Shown here: positions 1 through 7,806 of the stretch, piece after piece
How the letters are laid out: each line of letters starts with the position of its first letter
Position numbering within the stretch: the first letter of the stretch is position 1
Assembly (NCBI GenBank): GCA_023660035.1
Contig: JAGXOF010000013.1
Span: forward strand, 1 to 15,984
Source: Dehalococcoidia bacterium LH_S1
GTDB lineage: Bacteria > Chloroflexota > Dehalococcoidia > SZUA-161 > SpSt-899
DNA length: 15,984 bases
Reading direction: 5' to 3'
The notes under the pieces: generated by a model
What the model saw: the letters and a program-made list of their open reading frames with translations, nothing else
Databases searched by the model: none
Told to the model about the DNA's origin: nothing
Position numbers and translations under genes: made by a program

Positions 1-205
1 CTTTGCTGGGGTTAGGTGCCCTTTTCCCCCTCTTTCGATATTCTTCAACCCATTTGAAGGCGAAATCTAAACACTTTTCCTGGGGGTAATTTGCTTCACG
101 GAGGATTAAGGCAGAAGTGTATATAGCTCTATAGTGCCAGAGGTTGGAAGGAGGTGGGATCTGGACAAGCCTGTTTATCGCTGCCTCTGCTTCCTTTAAA
201 TCCAT
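1..205 (-). CDS. Hypothetical protein, 5' part only (runs off the window)
   Basis: The minus strand is open from an ATG at 203-205 to the left edge, giving at least 68 residues that begin MDLKEAEAAINRLVQ. The start is supported by a strong SD (AAGGAG, 5 nt upstream of the ATG). The visible part is soluble and helical, rich in Glu, Ala and Lys, with no signal peptide or membrane segment. The ATG lies 4 nt beyond the stop codon of the upstream open frame at 196-381, so the two were probably translated together once. I do not recognise the family; small helical proteins of this sort are common in plasmid and phage operons. The coding assignment rests on the SD, the open frame and sensible codon use. 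Confidence 0.55.
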   Translation of the reverse strand, partial: MDLKEAEAAINRLVQIPPPSNLWHYRAIYTSALILREANYPQEKCLDFAFKWVEEYRKRGKRAPNPSK

Positions 206-640
206 CTAAGCTCCTTAAATAAAATCACACTCCCAACCATCGAAACTTCATGCCCCCGCTCACTATATTCCGACCGAATGCCATCCAACGTCAAGACATG
301 CCCTCCAGTCAGGGGAGTCTCCCCCTCCCCTGAGATATCAATGATCCCCAGAAACGGGACAACATCGCTTTGCGGCCCCAAAAATCGTCCACTTATGGTC
401 TCCTAAGGAATCGTAAACAGACACCAGACGTAGGGCTCTGGATCAGCGTAAAGCCTAAGGCCATGGTATCGCTCGAAACCTTGGCATTCTATTGAGAACC
501 ATCAGGTAACAGAACTTGGAATTGTGAACCATACCACTGTAAGGTAAATCATTAGCCACCCAGTATTCGGCTAACATCTTGTGAGTATATGAAGTTTGCC
601 GGAGGCAAATTTGGGCAAGGCATAGCCGAGCCATATATCC
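196..640 (-). pseudogene. Decayed unknown gene with several stops and a frameshift
   Basis: Three segments of protein-like sequence follow each other on the minus strand. The first, reading in one frame from about 640, contains ANFIYSQDVSRILGG, then adjacent TAA and TGA stops, then FTLQWYGSQFQVLLPDGSQ and a TAG. After a frame change near 490 comes IECQGFERYHGLRLYADPEPY...FTIP. That frame runs through a TAG at 403-405 and continues as ETISGRFLGPQSDVVPFLGI...KELRWI, ending at 196. The frame-by-frame continuity suggests one gene of roughly 140-150 residues that has decayed. The last part (196-381) could still be made from a TTG, but no SD precedes it. The family is not recognised. It starts directly after the stop of the RloC-like gene, so that gene may have been inserted beside or into it. 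Confidence 0.4.
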
Positions 641-644
641 ACTG

Positions 645-2840
645 TTATCTGCTGGCATTGTGATATACATTCTCCAGAGTTTTGTAATGTTCACTATCTT
701 TACTCTCCACTGATTTTAAAACAATGTCCACAACTGTTTTACATTCGTTAGTATCAGAAAATCTTAGAGACCTAATGAAATCTCTTTGATGAGAAAATTC
801 CTGTACAAACATCTTTACTTTTATGCAATCACTTTCCTTATCTATTATTTTCTGGAGTTCATCTAAGCCTGCTGAATACTTAAACCCAATAAATGCTTCT
901 AAAAATCTTCTGACTATATTCGGTAATTGATATAAATTTTCGTAATCTGTGTTTGGGTTATCTGTAAATGCTTTGATTTTAGAAAAAAGAAAATGGTATT
1001 CCGATTTAAAATCCAATAAAAGTGAAGGTAATTTTCTAATATCCGAAGCTTCAGCTCCATTTTTTGTTACACGCTCGTTCAAATAGAAACGACATTTTTC
1101 CTTATGATCTTTTACTCTTTTAAACCATTCTTTGATCAAATTAAAAAATTCATGATTATGGGTAGAAACAAAAAGTTGATGACAACCAATCAATTCAGTT
1201 TGTATTACTGCAAATGTATTATATAAGTGGTTAAAATCCAAACTTGAAATAGGATCATCAATAAAAACTATTGCCTTAGAAATATCGGTTTCTTTATCTT
1301 CAAGGCGAGTTAAAAAATACGAGAAAGCAATTGCCGTTTTTTCTCCTGAACTCAAATTTTTAGCATCAAAACCGTCTCTCAATATTTTGAATTTATCTTT
1401 CCCAACAGTCTCAATTTTTATGTGTTCCCTACCAAACATGTTCTTTAAATGTTGGTTTATCTTATCAGCAGCTTTTGCGATATCCGATAATTGTGATTCA
1501 ATCTTACTTATTTCCCCTCTCTTTTTCTCAATATCCTCACTTGTTTGAGCCCTCAATTGTTTCAGTCCCTCTAATCTCTTAAGGGTATCGAAGTATTCAT
1601 TTTCTTGGTTAAACTCGCAAGCATAATGCAATTCTAATTTTTCAAGAGCCTTTTCTTGTTCATTTTTGAAGTTATCACTAATACTATTATGTTTCCTGAA
1701 AATATCATTCAACTGTTTGGAATTCTTATCAATACAATCGCCATCAAAGCGAATCATCCTCTCCGAAAGTTTTTTGAAAGGATTGTTGATTTTGTCTCTT
1801 AACAAACCCATTAGGTTATCAATGCTTTCATTATATTCGTTTTCGCATTGTTCAAGTTTAGCCATAGTATCCTTATACTGAATTTCTAATTGTGGATGAA
1901 GCCTCTCTACATTGGGTAAAGATATTGAAATTTTATATTTTTTCAAATCTTGGATTGATGTGTTTAAGTCTTCCATTAAACTTTCGTACTCTTCTGAAAA
2001 ATGTTTTTCATATTCTTTTAATAGGTTTTCTGGAAGTGGATTACCGCAAAATTCACACTTCTCTTTACCCTTATGTAAATCTAACCCCTTTCTAACCCAA
2101 GCATTAAGTTCAGGATTACTTTCCAGTCTTTCAATAGTTGGAGATAGCATTGTCCTATCCAATATTCCTTCAATTTCTGCTGGTTTATTTTGAAGCAATG
2201 TTTTTCTGGGAATTTCTGACAATTTGTCTTTAGAAGAAGCCCCTAATGTTTCACGTAAACCGTGGACAGTTTCCTCGCTTAACCAGTAATTTTCAGGATC
2301 TGATTTTATTTTTTCCAAATTATTCCTCAATCTTCTTTTATCATAGGGTGGTTTAATTCTATCTAAATCTCTCGCTTTATCAGTTAATCTAGCCTCTAAA
2401 CCCTCATTTAAGTTCCTTTCTTCCTCGCTCCTCTTTTTATTCTCTAAATCACTAATTTCTTGTTCTATTGATTTAATTTGTTTCTCTAACTCGATGTCTT
2501 TTTTGCCTAAAATAAAAATTGGTTCGGCTTCTTGACTATCCCAATGAAGATTATCCTCCACAAAATCAGTGTTGAAAATTCGAAATTGATACGAGGAATT
2601 GTCTAAACTGTCATGCCGTATCTTTTTATTTTTATCCTCCGTAAGTTCAAATTCAGCATTTTGGAAATCTTTATGAAGATCCTTTAATTCGACACACCTA
2701 AATATTCTTGAAAGCGTTGTCTTTCCAGAATAATTCCATCCATATACTATATTATACTGACTGAAATTCGGTGCATTACTGTTCCACTCGAAATCTTTGA
2801 AAAGGCCAAAATACTTTACTTTATTTATTTTTTCAAGCAT
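645..2840 (-). CDS. rloC: RloC/PrrC-like AAA_13 ATPase, candidate anticodon nuclease
   Basis: A 731-residue protein with split ABC/SMC-type ATPase parts. Walker A is GWNYSGKTT (34-42), with the AAA_13-typical FNTDFVEDNL at 89-98. Long coiled coils surround a zinc-hook-like CEFCGNPL (262-269, pattern CxxCxxxL). The ABC signature NLSSGEK is at 495-501, Walker B IVFIDDP at 524-530 and the H-loop STH at 559-561. PrrC anticodon nucleases use an Arg-x3-Glu...His triad (R320, E324, H356 in E. coli PrrC). Here R644-x3-E648 and H684 lie in the C-terminal region at similar spacing. RloC proteins combine this nuclease with a Rad50-like hook and respond to DNA damage or phage attack by cutting tRNA anticodon loops. 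The start has the SD GAGGAGGAA 4 nt upstream of the ATG. The gene is very AT-rich compared with the resolvase nearby, suggesting separate acquisition. It could also be an AAA_13 defence ATPase without nuclease activity. Confidence 0.72.
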   Translation of the reverse strand: MLEKINKVKYFGLFKDFEWNSNAPNFSQYNIVYGWNYSGKTTLSRIFRCVELKDLHKDFQNAEFELTEDKNKKIRHDSLDNSSYQFRIFNTDFVEDNLHWDSQEAEPIFILGKKDIELEKQIKSIEQEISDLENKKRSEEERNLNEGLEARLTDKARDLDRIKPPYDKRRLRNNLEKIKSDPENYWLSEETVHGLRETLGASSKDKLSEIPRKTLLQNKPAEIEGILDRTMLSPTIERLESNPELNAWVRKGLDLHKGKEKCEFCGNPLPENLLKEYEKHFSEEYESLMEDLNTSIQDLKKYKISISLPNVERLHPQLEIQYKDTMAKLEQCENEYNESIDNLMGLLRDKINNPFKKLSERMIRFDGDCIDKNSKQLNDIFRKHNSISDNFKNEQEKALEKLELHYACEFNQENEYFDTLKRLEGLKQLRAQTSEDIEKKRGEISKIESQLSDIAKAADKINQHLKNMFGREHIKIETVGKDKFKILRDGFDAKNLSSGEKTAIAFSYFLTRLEDKETDISKAIVFIDDPISSLDFNHLYNTFAVIQTELIGCHQLFVSTHNHEFFNLIKEWFKRVKDHKEKCRFYLNERVTKNGAEASDIRKLPSLLLDFKSEYHFLFSKIKAFTDNPNTDYENLYQLPNIVRRFLEAFIGFKYSAGLDELQKIIDKESDCIKVKMFVQEFSHQRDFIRSLRFSDTNECKTVVDIVLKSVESKDSEHYKTLENVYHNASR

Positions 2841-3113
2841 ATTAGTTCCTCCTCAATGCTTGCAGATAACGCCCTTTGTTGCGTATCTATCGACACACTT
2901 AGTCCACTATGCCTGTAGACCATCCCTTTTTATCCAACACTTTGCACATAACTCTAAATAGTGCAAGACCAGCATTCTAGGGATGTATTTGGAATAAGGT
3001 AAGAAGGGGTACACGAGGGTGACCTCCCATAGAGTCGCCGGTATACCAGCAACATACTAACCTCGGCGTGTGCCTTGGTTTCCCTTTTCATTTGCCTCTC
3101 GTGCTTCAAAAAG
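2841..3113. other. Intergenic region between the R-M operon and the RloC-like gene
   Basis: These 273 bases hold no open frame I can support. The RloC SD lies at 2845-2854. An inverted repeat, TTGCAC (2942-2947) and GTGCAA (2961-2966), could be an operator or the stem of a weak hairpin. No convincing -35/-10 pair was found, so I cannot say whether the RloC-like gene has its own promoter or is read through from the R-M operon. Confidence 0.4.
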
Positions 3114-3794
3114 TCACAATGTCACTACACTGGAGAACAATTCATCAAGAGAACTCTCACTGGCTCGGAAGCCTGTGCCATGGTTTCTCGCCTGTGTGAG
3201 TGCATCGTGAAGTCTAAGATCAATCAGTATATTGCCCTGTCGTACATGGTCAGCAATTAGTGCAGGAGAGGTTCCTTTCAGCAATCTTGCCCGATAGTAG
3301 TTGAAATACTCAATATCGCCACGTATCTCGGTTCTGGCAGTCACAAGCACCAGGGCTGCCATCTTTGCATGAAACTGTGCACTCAGTTCCTTAGTGAACC
3401 AACGGGCCAGGATTTGGCCAGATATGTGCCGCACCGATATTACTTCATCCGTGATGGCCAAGAACAAGCCTGCACTATTGGGTTGCTGACTCATGGTAAA
3501 GTACAGCCCAAGACGCCCATTTTGGTCTGGTGTCCCGTAGGCCCGGACTGCTGAGAGAGGAGACATCACCCACGCTTTCCTGTTGAACGTGAAAAGAGTT
3601 ACCAGGCTAGTAGCATTGTCTCGATGTGCCTTTAACTCAACATTCCCCAAGTCGGGCACGGCAATATTGTTCTCGGTAAGTCCTAAGCATTGTTCCAATG
3701 TGTGTCCAACACCAGTTGGTCCCTTTCTCATGGATTTGTAAAACCCGTGTTCCCTAATTTCTCTGAATTTGAGACTAAATTCATTAAGATCCAA
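3114..3794 (-). CDS. Type II restriction endonuclease, MvaI/BcnI family
   Basis: A 226-residue protein, close to the size of BcnI and MvaI (about 240-250). The N-terminal block TGVGHTLEQCLGLTENN (27-43) followed by PDLGNVELKAHR (47-58) is the hallmark of this MutH-like family. It supplies E34 and the PD-(D/E)xK catalytic residues D48, E53 and K55. Known members act as monomers on CCNGG-type sites: MvaI cuts CCWGG and BcnI cuts CCSGG. The exact site cannot be read from the sequence. The start is a TTG with a strong SD (AAGGAGGAGG) 9 nt upstream, and no ATG lies in frame between them. It follows the methyltransferase gene by 53 nt on the same strand, so the two form one operon with the protective enzyme made first. 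Confidence 0.85.
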   Translation of the reverse strand: MDLNEFSLKFREIREHGFYKSMRKGPTGVGHTLEQCLGLTENNIAVPDLGNVELKAHRDNATSLVTLFTFNRKAWVMSPLSAVRAYGTPDQNGRLGLYFTMSQQPNSAGLFLAITDEVISVRHISGQILARWFTKELSAQFHAKMAALVLVTARTEIRGDIEYFNYYRARLLKGTSPALIADHVRQGNILIDLRLHDALTQARNHGTGFRASESSLDELFSSVVTL

Positions 3795-3847
3795 GGATGG
3801 TGGCCTCCTCCTTAAATCGCTGTTATGAGCAAGTTCTCTGGGGTTGT

Positions 3848-4732
3848 TTATTCAGGCGGTCTCCAAAAATCCAGTATATACTCAAAGGTGGCTCCCATTT
3901 TTATGAAGTTACTTGGCCATCCAAAGATACCTATATTATTAACAAGGTTTCGCTTATCCCATATCAAAACATTGCGTAACTCATAACCAACTTCAGTAAG
4001 CATCTCTATTATATGGACATGTGTAGGTATCCGCTTGTTTTTCCACCAGAGATCATTAACGTTTATAACACAATGTGCTTTAGGTTTGAGCAGCGGTAAA
4101 ACCCCTTTGAAAATATTAGCTATAGCATCGTTGAATCCCTCTGGAGGCATGGTTCCGAGGTCATTCTCGTTAGTTGAATATTGCTGTACAGTTTTGTAAT
4201 AATCATTGACCCTAAGATCAGATCTATAACTTTTATTTAAACGTGGTTTATCAAGAAATCTAGAAAACGGGGGTGAGGTTACGACCAATTTTACTGTTGC
4301 CTCTTTAAGATAATTGGGAATATTGAGTGCATCTTCGTGTATTGCAATTTGCTGAGAGGTATTAAGAAAATTCTGTTGCGCAAGTCTCGATTCGGAAAGA
4401 TCAATATATTCTTTCTTCAAGTCAAAACCTACGGCATTTCTGTTAAGGTCTTGTGCAGCTACCAATGTTGATCCACTTCCTACAAACGGATCGAGTACTA
4501 GCTCTCCTTCATGTGTAAATAATTTAATACATTTCGTTGGTAAAGCAATTGGGTAAGTAGCGGGGTGTAGATTCTTTTTTCGTATATCTCGTTTTTCATA
4601 GTAAAATTCCCAAATGCCCACCATGCAACGACCCCATTCTTTAGGTGTCAAACAACTAAGGTGGTTTTTAGAGCATTGACAAACTTTTTCGTGCCCAATA
4701 TCAAGATACTTATTAATTATAGATTCGAACAT
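3848..4732 (-). CDS. DNA methyltransferase (SPPF type, probably N4-cytosine), partner of the MvaI/BcnI-like enzyme
   Basis: A 294-residue AdoMet-dependent methyltransferase. The N-terminal LTPKEWGRC...IWEFYYEKRDIRKKNLHPATYPIAL (28-64) is the usual lead-in of SPP-type DNA methylases. Motif I DPFVGSGST (81-89) binds AdoMet and motif IV TSPPF (152-156) is catalytic. Proline-rich SPP(Y/F) motifs are typical of amino-group methylases, especially m4C enzymes, which fits an endonuclease of the MvaI/BcnI family, whose known partners make m4C. Motif I precedes motif IV, and the likely target recognition segment lies between or after them (160 onward). The protein looks complete. The ATG has GGGAG only 1 nt upstream, an unusually short spacing that may limit its translation. 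It lies 27 nt after the resolvase stop codon, so read-through from the resolvase transcript is likely. Confidence 0.85.
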   Translation of the reverse strand: MFESIINKYLDIGHEKVCQCSKNHLSCLTPKEWGRCMVGIWEFYYEKRDIRKKNLHPATYPIALPTKCIKLFTHEGELVLDPFVGSGSTLVAAQDLNRNAVGFDLKKEYIDLSESRLAQQNFLNTSQQIAIHEDALNIPNYLKEATVKLVVTSPPFSRFLDKPRLNKSYRSDLRVNDYYKTVQQYSTNENDLGTMPPEGFNDAIANIFKGVLPLLKPKAHCVINVNDLWWKNKRIPTHVHIIEMLTEVGYELRNVLIWDKRNLVNNIGIFGWPSNFIKMGATFEYILDFWRPPE

Positions 4733-4759
4733 GCTCCCTTCAATTCAATAGAGTCCCTA

Positions 4760-5311
4760 TTATTTATTGTCCGCCGCACCTGGACCACCATACCTATAAA
4801 CCACCGGATGTTTTCTCCAGCGCTTTTTGCCATCCTTCTTACCGGCCGGGCGGCCAAGTGTTTTGCCCGCTTCACGCGCTCGCTCCAACCCCGCCTTCGT
4901 GCGCTCAGACCGGCGCTCAGACTCGTAGGCTGCTACCCAGGACACAAGGGAATACATGACACTGTCAAGCCCGTTAGGCATGTCGGTAAACGGCTCTTTC
5001 AGACTCACCACCTGACATCCATGCAACCGCAAGCTGTCAATTAAACTCAGCACCGCCAACGGCCCTTGGCGGCTTAATCTGTCCAGGGCCCAGACTATAA
5101 GAATATCTACCTTGCGCCGGGCATTCCGAATATTACCCAGCAACCGGGACAGCTCCTTTTGGTGGCCATCTTTCCATGCTGATTCGTTCTCCTGGTAGAC
5201 GGCTACCAACTCATAGCCCCGACTCTGGCAGTATTGCTCAATCGCCGGTAACTGGTTATCAGTGCTTTGCTCACTCGTGGAAACACGCAAGTATGCTGCT
5301 GCCTTAACCAT
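4760..5311 (-). CDS. Serine recombinase (resolvase/invertase catalytic domain)
   Basis: A 183-residue small serine recombinase. The catalytic motif is YLRVSTSEQ (7-15), with S11 the nucleophile and R9 beside it. DRLSR (77-81) carries further active-site arginines, and the long E helix YESERRSERTKAGLERAREAGKTLGRP (129-155) follows. After GRP most resolvases carry a helix-turn-helix. Here only a short basic tail (GKKDGKKRWRKHPVVYRYGG) remains, a form often seen in metagenomic resolvases, so DNA contact may be reduced or of another kind. The ATG has the SD GAGGAG 5 nt upstream. The gene lies between the primase-polymerase and the methyltransferase on the same strand and may resolve multimers of the element or have mobilised the R-M cassette. 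It is GC-richer than the RloC-like gene. Confidence 0.88.
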   Translation of the reverse strand: MVKAAAYLRVSTSEQSTDNQLPAIEQYCQSRGYELVAVYQENESAWKDGHQKELSRLLGNIRNARRKVDILIVWALDRLSRQGPLAVLSLIDSLRLHGCQVVSLKEPFTDMPNGLDSVMYSLVSWVAAYESERRSERTKAGLERAREAGKTLGRPAGKKDGKKRWRKHPVVYRYGGPGAADNK

Positions 5312-5411
5312 CTCAACTCCTCAGAATCCAAATCTGTCTGCTCAAACGCCCCGTGCAATACCTTTCACCATCACTACCATGAAACCAGTCTGTAAGGCTT
5401 CACAAACCCCC

Positions 5412-7004
5412 TTATGGTCCCTGCGGCCTCCTGGGTAGTTCGATAACACCCTTAACATCAAGCCCCCACTGCTCAAATACTTTCTCAGTTATTGGTGTGC
5501 TCCCAATGAGCATATGGGTTTCCCCGGTCTTTGAAGTATCTTGTGCCTCAAACCCCACTTCCCCAAGTTTTTGTAAGAGTTCCTCATAGTTCCCCTTGAG
5601 AAGCACCATATCGAGTTTCGGTCCCTCGTTATCCTTTATAGCCTTTGTCAACTCATCTTCCTCAACAGTCCCAGAAGTTTCCTTCATGTTGAAATTATTA
5701 TATATACTGTTCTCTGCTTTACTGTGGTAGTTTCGAGACCCGATAACCCTTCTTTCTTTCCTTTCTACCTTGGCGTTGGGCAAATCCTCAACTACCTGGT
5801 CGATCTCATCCTCAGTGGGATCCCAGATGATATTGTTTCTAAACTCCTCTTGGAGAGTATATATAATAATTTCCACATCCCCGGTATCTTTAACCAAAAT
5901 CCACTCTGAATCTTCCCCTTTAAGCCGCTTATATTCAAAGCCTTTATGTGTCCTCTTCACCTTGGCCAACTTCTTCCCAACCTCTTCCTTATTGTCAGTG
6001 GCTTTTATCAAGGCTTTTATAGGCTCTTGTTTTACCTTCGCTTTTTGAATGTTTGTGAGCCTTAAACTACACTCAGGACAACCCCAGGTCATACAAAAGG
6101 CCCTTCCTGAATAGATGGGAACACCATCCATTCGGGTCACTACGATAGGTTCCCCACATTTCCATTTCTTGAACCAGGCTTTGTCGATTGCCCAGATGGG
6201 GAGGTATTCGGGGATTCCCGGCTTCCCCATTTCTTCAAGGTCTTGGGGAATAGGAGCACCAAGGAGTTTAAGAAGCTGGATAATTGTTCCACCCTCTTGG
6301 TTATGCCAATCTATAAAAACACCCTTATCCAGATTCACGTTAATATGGGCTTTGCTTTGTGAATTCGGATCGGTATAGCCTGCAATTTCCCCCCCTTGTT
6401 TCTTCGCTCCGGGGAGGTATTCGTCTAAGGTCCTTTCCAGAGCTTCTTTTTGGGTTCCGTTGAACTTGGGCCCTGATTCTTGCTTTCCTTGGGTTTTCTT
6501 TGGTTTCCTCCCAAAAGCAAGGTCTTCCAATTCTTGGGGGAGCGGGGCTATTTCGACTTCATCAGGGGAATGGCCGATCTCGAACTGATAATCCTTACTT
6601 GGAGGAACCGTAGCAAGGTGGTCCTCTCCTAGAATTTCAATCCCAGGCAGGATTTCACCAGAGGGGATAAACTGACTATTGGGTTTAAACCAACGGTGCT
6701 CGCCACCAGAGGGGGTTAGAGTGGTTACAGTTTCAATGTCCTTTAGAAAGGGAAGTTCAAGAAGGCTCTCTTCAGCCCCGGGTTTATCCAAGTCAAGGTC
6801 AAGGACAATAATCCCGTAATCCTTTCCAGTTCTTAAAGCCCAATTAACTCCGTATTTAGAGAATTCATCAATCCTTTCGGGGGTTGGTTCCCAGGATTTC
6901 CATTTTACTGCAGGGATTTTCGTGCCTCGATGGAGAGGAACAGGAGAAAGGTTTAAATTTTGATATTTTTGCTTTATACTGGAATCGTTTGTGGGAGATC
7001 TCAT
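5412..7004 (-). CDS. Bifunctional primase-polymerase (archaeo-eukaryotic primase fold), without helicase
   Basis: A 530-residue replication protein. The N-terminal prim-pol domain (about 15-170) shows the metal-binding IIVLDLDLDKPGA (acidic residues at 69-73) and the TPSGGEHRWF (97-106) and ILGEDHLATVPPS (124-136) blocks of the plasmid and phage prim-pol family. A second domain (about 200-248), ending VNLDKGVFIDWHNQEGGTIIQLLKLLG, looks like the DnaG zinc-binding module but lacks its CHCC ligands. A third region has Cys at 283, 304, 309 and 312 and may hold zinc. No helicase motif is present, so the host or another gene must supply one. I chose the ATG at 7002-7004 because AAGGAG lies 6 nt before it; the ATG 10 codons upstream (7034) has no SD. 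It probably primes replication of a plasmid or integrated element. Confidence 0.82.
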   Translation of the reverse strand: MRSPTNDSSIKQKYQNLNLSPVPLHRGTKIPAVKWKSWEPTPERIDEFSKYGVNWALRTGKDYGIIVLDLDLDKPGAEESLLELPFLKDIETVTTLTPSGGEHRWFKPNSQFIPSGEILPGIEILGEDHLATVPPSKDYQFEIGHSPDEVEIAPLPQELEDLAFGRKPKKTQGKQESGPKFNGTQKEALERTLDEYLPGAKKQGGEIAGYTDPNSQSKAHINVNLDKGVFIDWHNQEGGTIIQLLKLLGAPIPQDLEEMGKPGIPEYLPIWAIDKAWFKKWKCGEPIVVTRMDGVPIYSGRAFCMTWGCPECSLRLTNIQKAKVKQEPIKALIKATDNKEEVGKKLAKVKRTHKGFEYKRLKGEDSEWILVKDTGDVEIIIYTLQEEFRNNIIWDPTEDEIDQVVEDLPNAKVERKERRVIGSRNYHSKAENSIYNNFNMKETSGTVEEDELTKAIKDNEGPKLDMVLLKGNYEELLQKLGEVGFEAQDTSKTGETHMLIGSTPITEKVFEQWGLDVKGVIELPRRPQGP

Positions 7005-7094
7005 AAATAACTCCTTTGGAAGCTGGTTGTTCATGCAATTGAGGCCAGCTTCCTTAATTTTTATTCCTCACCTAGATATTCCGCCTCTCATCGC

Positions 7095-7268
7095 TCACTT
7101 CTTTCTTGAACTCCAAAGCCACAGAGACCGAAGTAAGACCTCATATTCAGTCAGGCACTTGACCAACACCCGCTTTGACGGTTGCCCGCCATCATTCATT
7201 TGGCCTTCTAACCGTTCAAGGCCCCTGAGCTGAGTCGGAACACTTTCGCTAGACCGAACCCCTGGCAT
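7095..7268 (-). CDS. Possible 57-residue protein between the RHH gene and the prim-pol gene
   Basis: A minus-strand frame opens at an ATG (7266-7268) and closes at a TGA (7095-7097). It encodes MPGVRSSESVPTQLRGLERL and then a helical, basic segment ending EYEVLLRSLWLWSSRKK. It fits between the neighbouring genes without overlap and reads in the same direction. No convincing SD is visible, only AAAAGATAA before the ATG, so it may be untranslated or translated by coupling. No family is recognised. The Trp- and Leu-rich C-terminus followed by lysines could form an amphipathic or membrane-touching helix. Confidence 0.3.
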   Translation of the reverse strand: MPGVRSSESVPTQLRGLERLEGQMNDGGQPSKRVLVKCLTEYEVLLRSLWLWSSRKK

Positions 7269-7291
7269 TTATCTTTTACCGGCGAATTTAT

Positions 7292-7609
7292 TTAGCCCTT
7301 AAGCTCCGTTATTATCCTATCTGCCTGTCCCTTAACAATCTCCTCAACCTCCTCCTTACTCACCCAACCGGAGATTTCCTCATAGTCTTCTAGGTTAGCT
7401 TCCTCACCCTCGTTGCTGTGCATCTCAACAAATTTGTTTTGCTCTTTATCAGCAAACTCATCTGCCGACTGCAAACCAGCTAAAATGAGCAGGAAAGTTC
7501 CCCAGTCAAAGTGCCGACCAGTAGCTTCCTCCAGTGTCTCCTTCCTTTCACTTAGTCGGTCATACTTCTTACGGTTAACTCCAATTGTCATCTGGTTTCT
7601 GTCTGCCAT
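7292..7609 (-). CDS. Ribbon-helix-helix-like small protein, probable regulator of the replication module
   Basis: A 105-residue acidic protein. The N-terminus MTIGVNRKKYDRLSERKETLEEATGRHFDWGTFLLILAGL (7-46) has the strand-helix-helix pattern of CopG/ParG-like ribbon-helix-helix proteins: a beta strand with alternating residues, a charged helix, a turn, then a hydrophobic helix. The rest (50-105) is rich in Glu and Lys with a predicted C-terminal helix. It is the first gene after a good promoter (7630-7659), and a perfect 8-bp inverted repeat spans that promoter, as expected for a self-repressing RHH protein. In plasmids such proteins control copy number or partition. The ATG at 7607-7609 has no clear SD; the Met at codon 7 is an alternative start. 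Family membership is inferred from pattern only. Confidence 0.6.
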   Translation of the reverse strand: MADRNQMTIGVNRKKYDRLSERKETLEEATGRHFDWGTFLLILAGLQSADEFADKEQNKFVEMHSNEGEEANLEDYEEISGWVSKEEVEEIVKGQADRIITELKG

Positions 7610-7620
7610 AGCTTATCTCG

Positions 7621-7650
7621 TATACATAAACTATAATAGACCTATGTATA
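7621..7650. promoter_or_regulatory. Probable operator: inverted repeat over the -10 and spacer
   Basis: TATACATA (7621-7628) and TATGTATA (7643-7650) are perfect inverted repeats with 8-bp arms separated by 14 bp. They bracket the -10 element of the RHH promoter and reach into the spacer. Binding there would block RNA polymerase. Ribbon-helix-helix proteins bind short inverted or direct repeats in their own promoters, so autorepression by the 7292-7609 product is the natural reading. Confidence 0.6.
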
Positions 7651-7659
7651 TGATGTCAA
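7630..7659 (-). promoter_or_regulatory. Promoter of the RHH/prim-pol operon
   Basis: On the minus strand a perfect -35 TTGACA (7654-7659) is followed after 18 nt by TATAGT (7630-7635, 5 of 6 matches to TATAAT). The start codon of the RHH-like gene lies about 20 nt downstream, so the leader would be short. No other promoter as good is seen before the prim-pol or resolvase genes. Confidence 0.7.
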
Positions 7660-7806
7660 GTGTTTTGGGGGTCTTTCCCAGAATAAAATCACCCCTCTGG
7701 CTAGGCAAACTAAGGGGCTGCAAAATAAACAATTAAAATCGGATAACCTTTGAGAAGGGATTTGGCTATGCAAAAACAGGAAAGAGAGAACTCAGGAAAA
7801 GTAGCA

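Noticed and set aside
455..694. Open frame of 79 codons overlapping the 3' end of the RloC-like gene
   Set aside because: It starts inside the ATPase gene without an SD, and a different frame over the same bases reads more like (decayed) protein.
4661..5044. Plus-strand frame of 127 codons
   Set aside because: It is antisense to the clear methyltransferase and resolvase genes, with Arg/Pro/Leu-rich text typical of a shadow frame.
7413..7736. Plus-strand frame of 107 codons over the RHH-like gene and its promoter
   Set aside because: Antisense to a promoter-operator and coding region, no SD, no recognisable motif.
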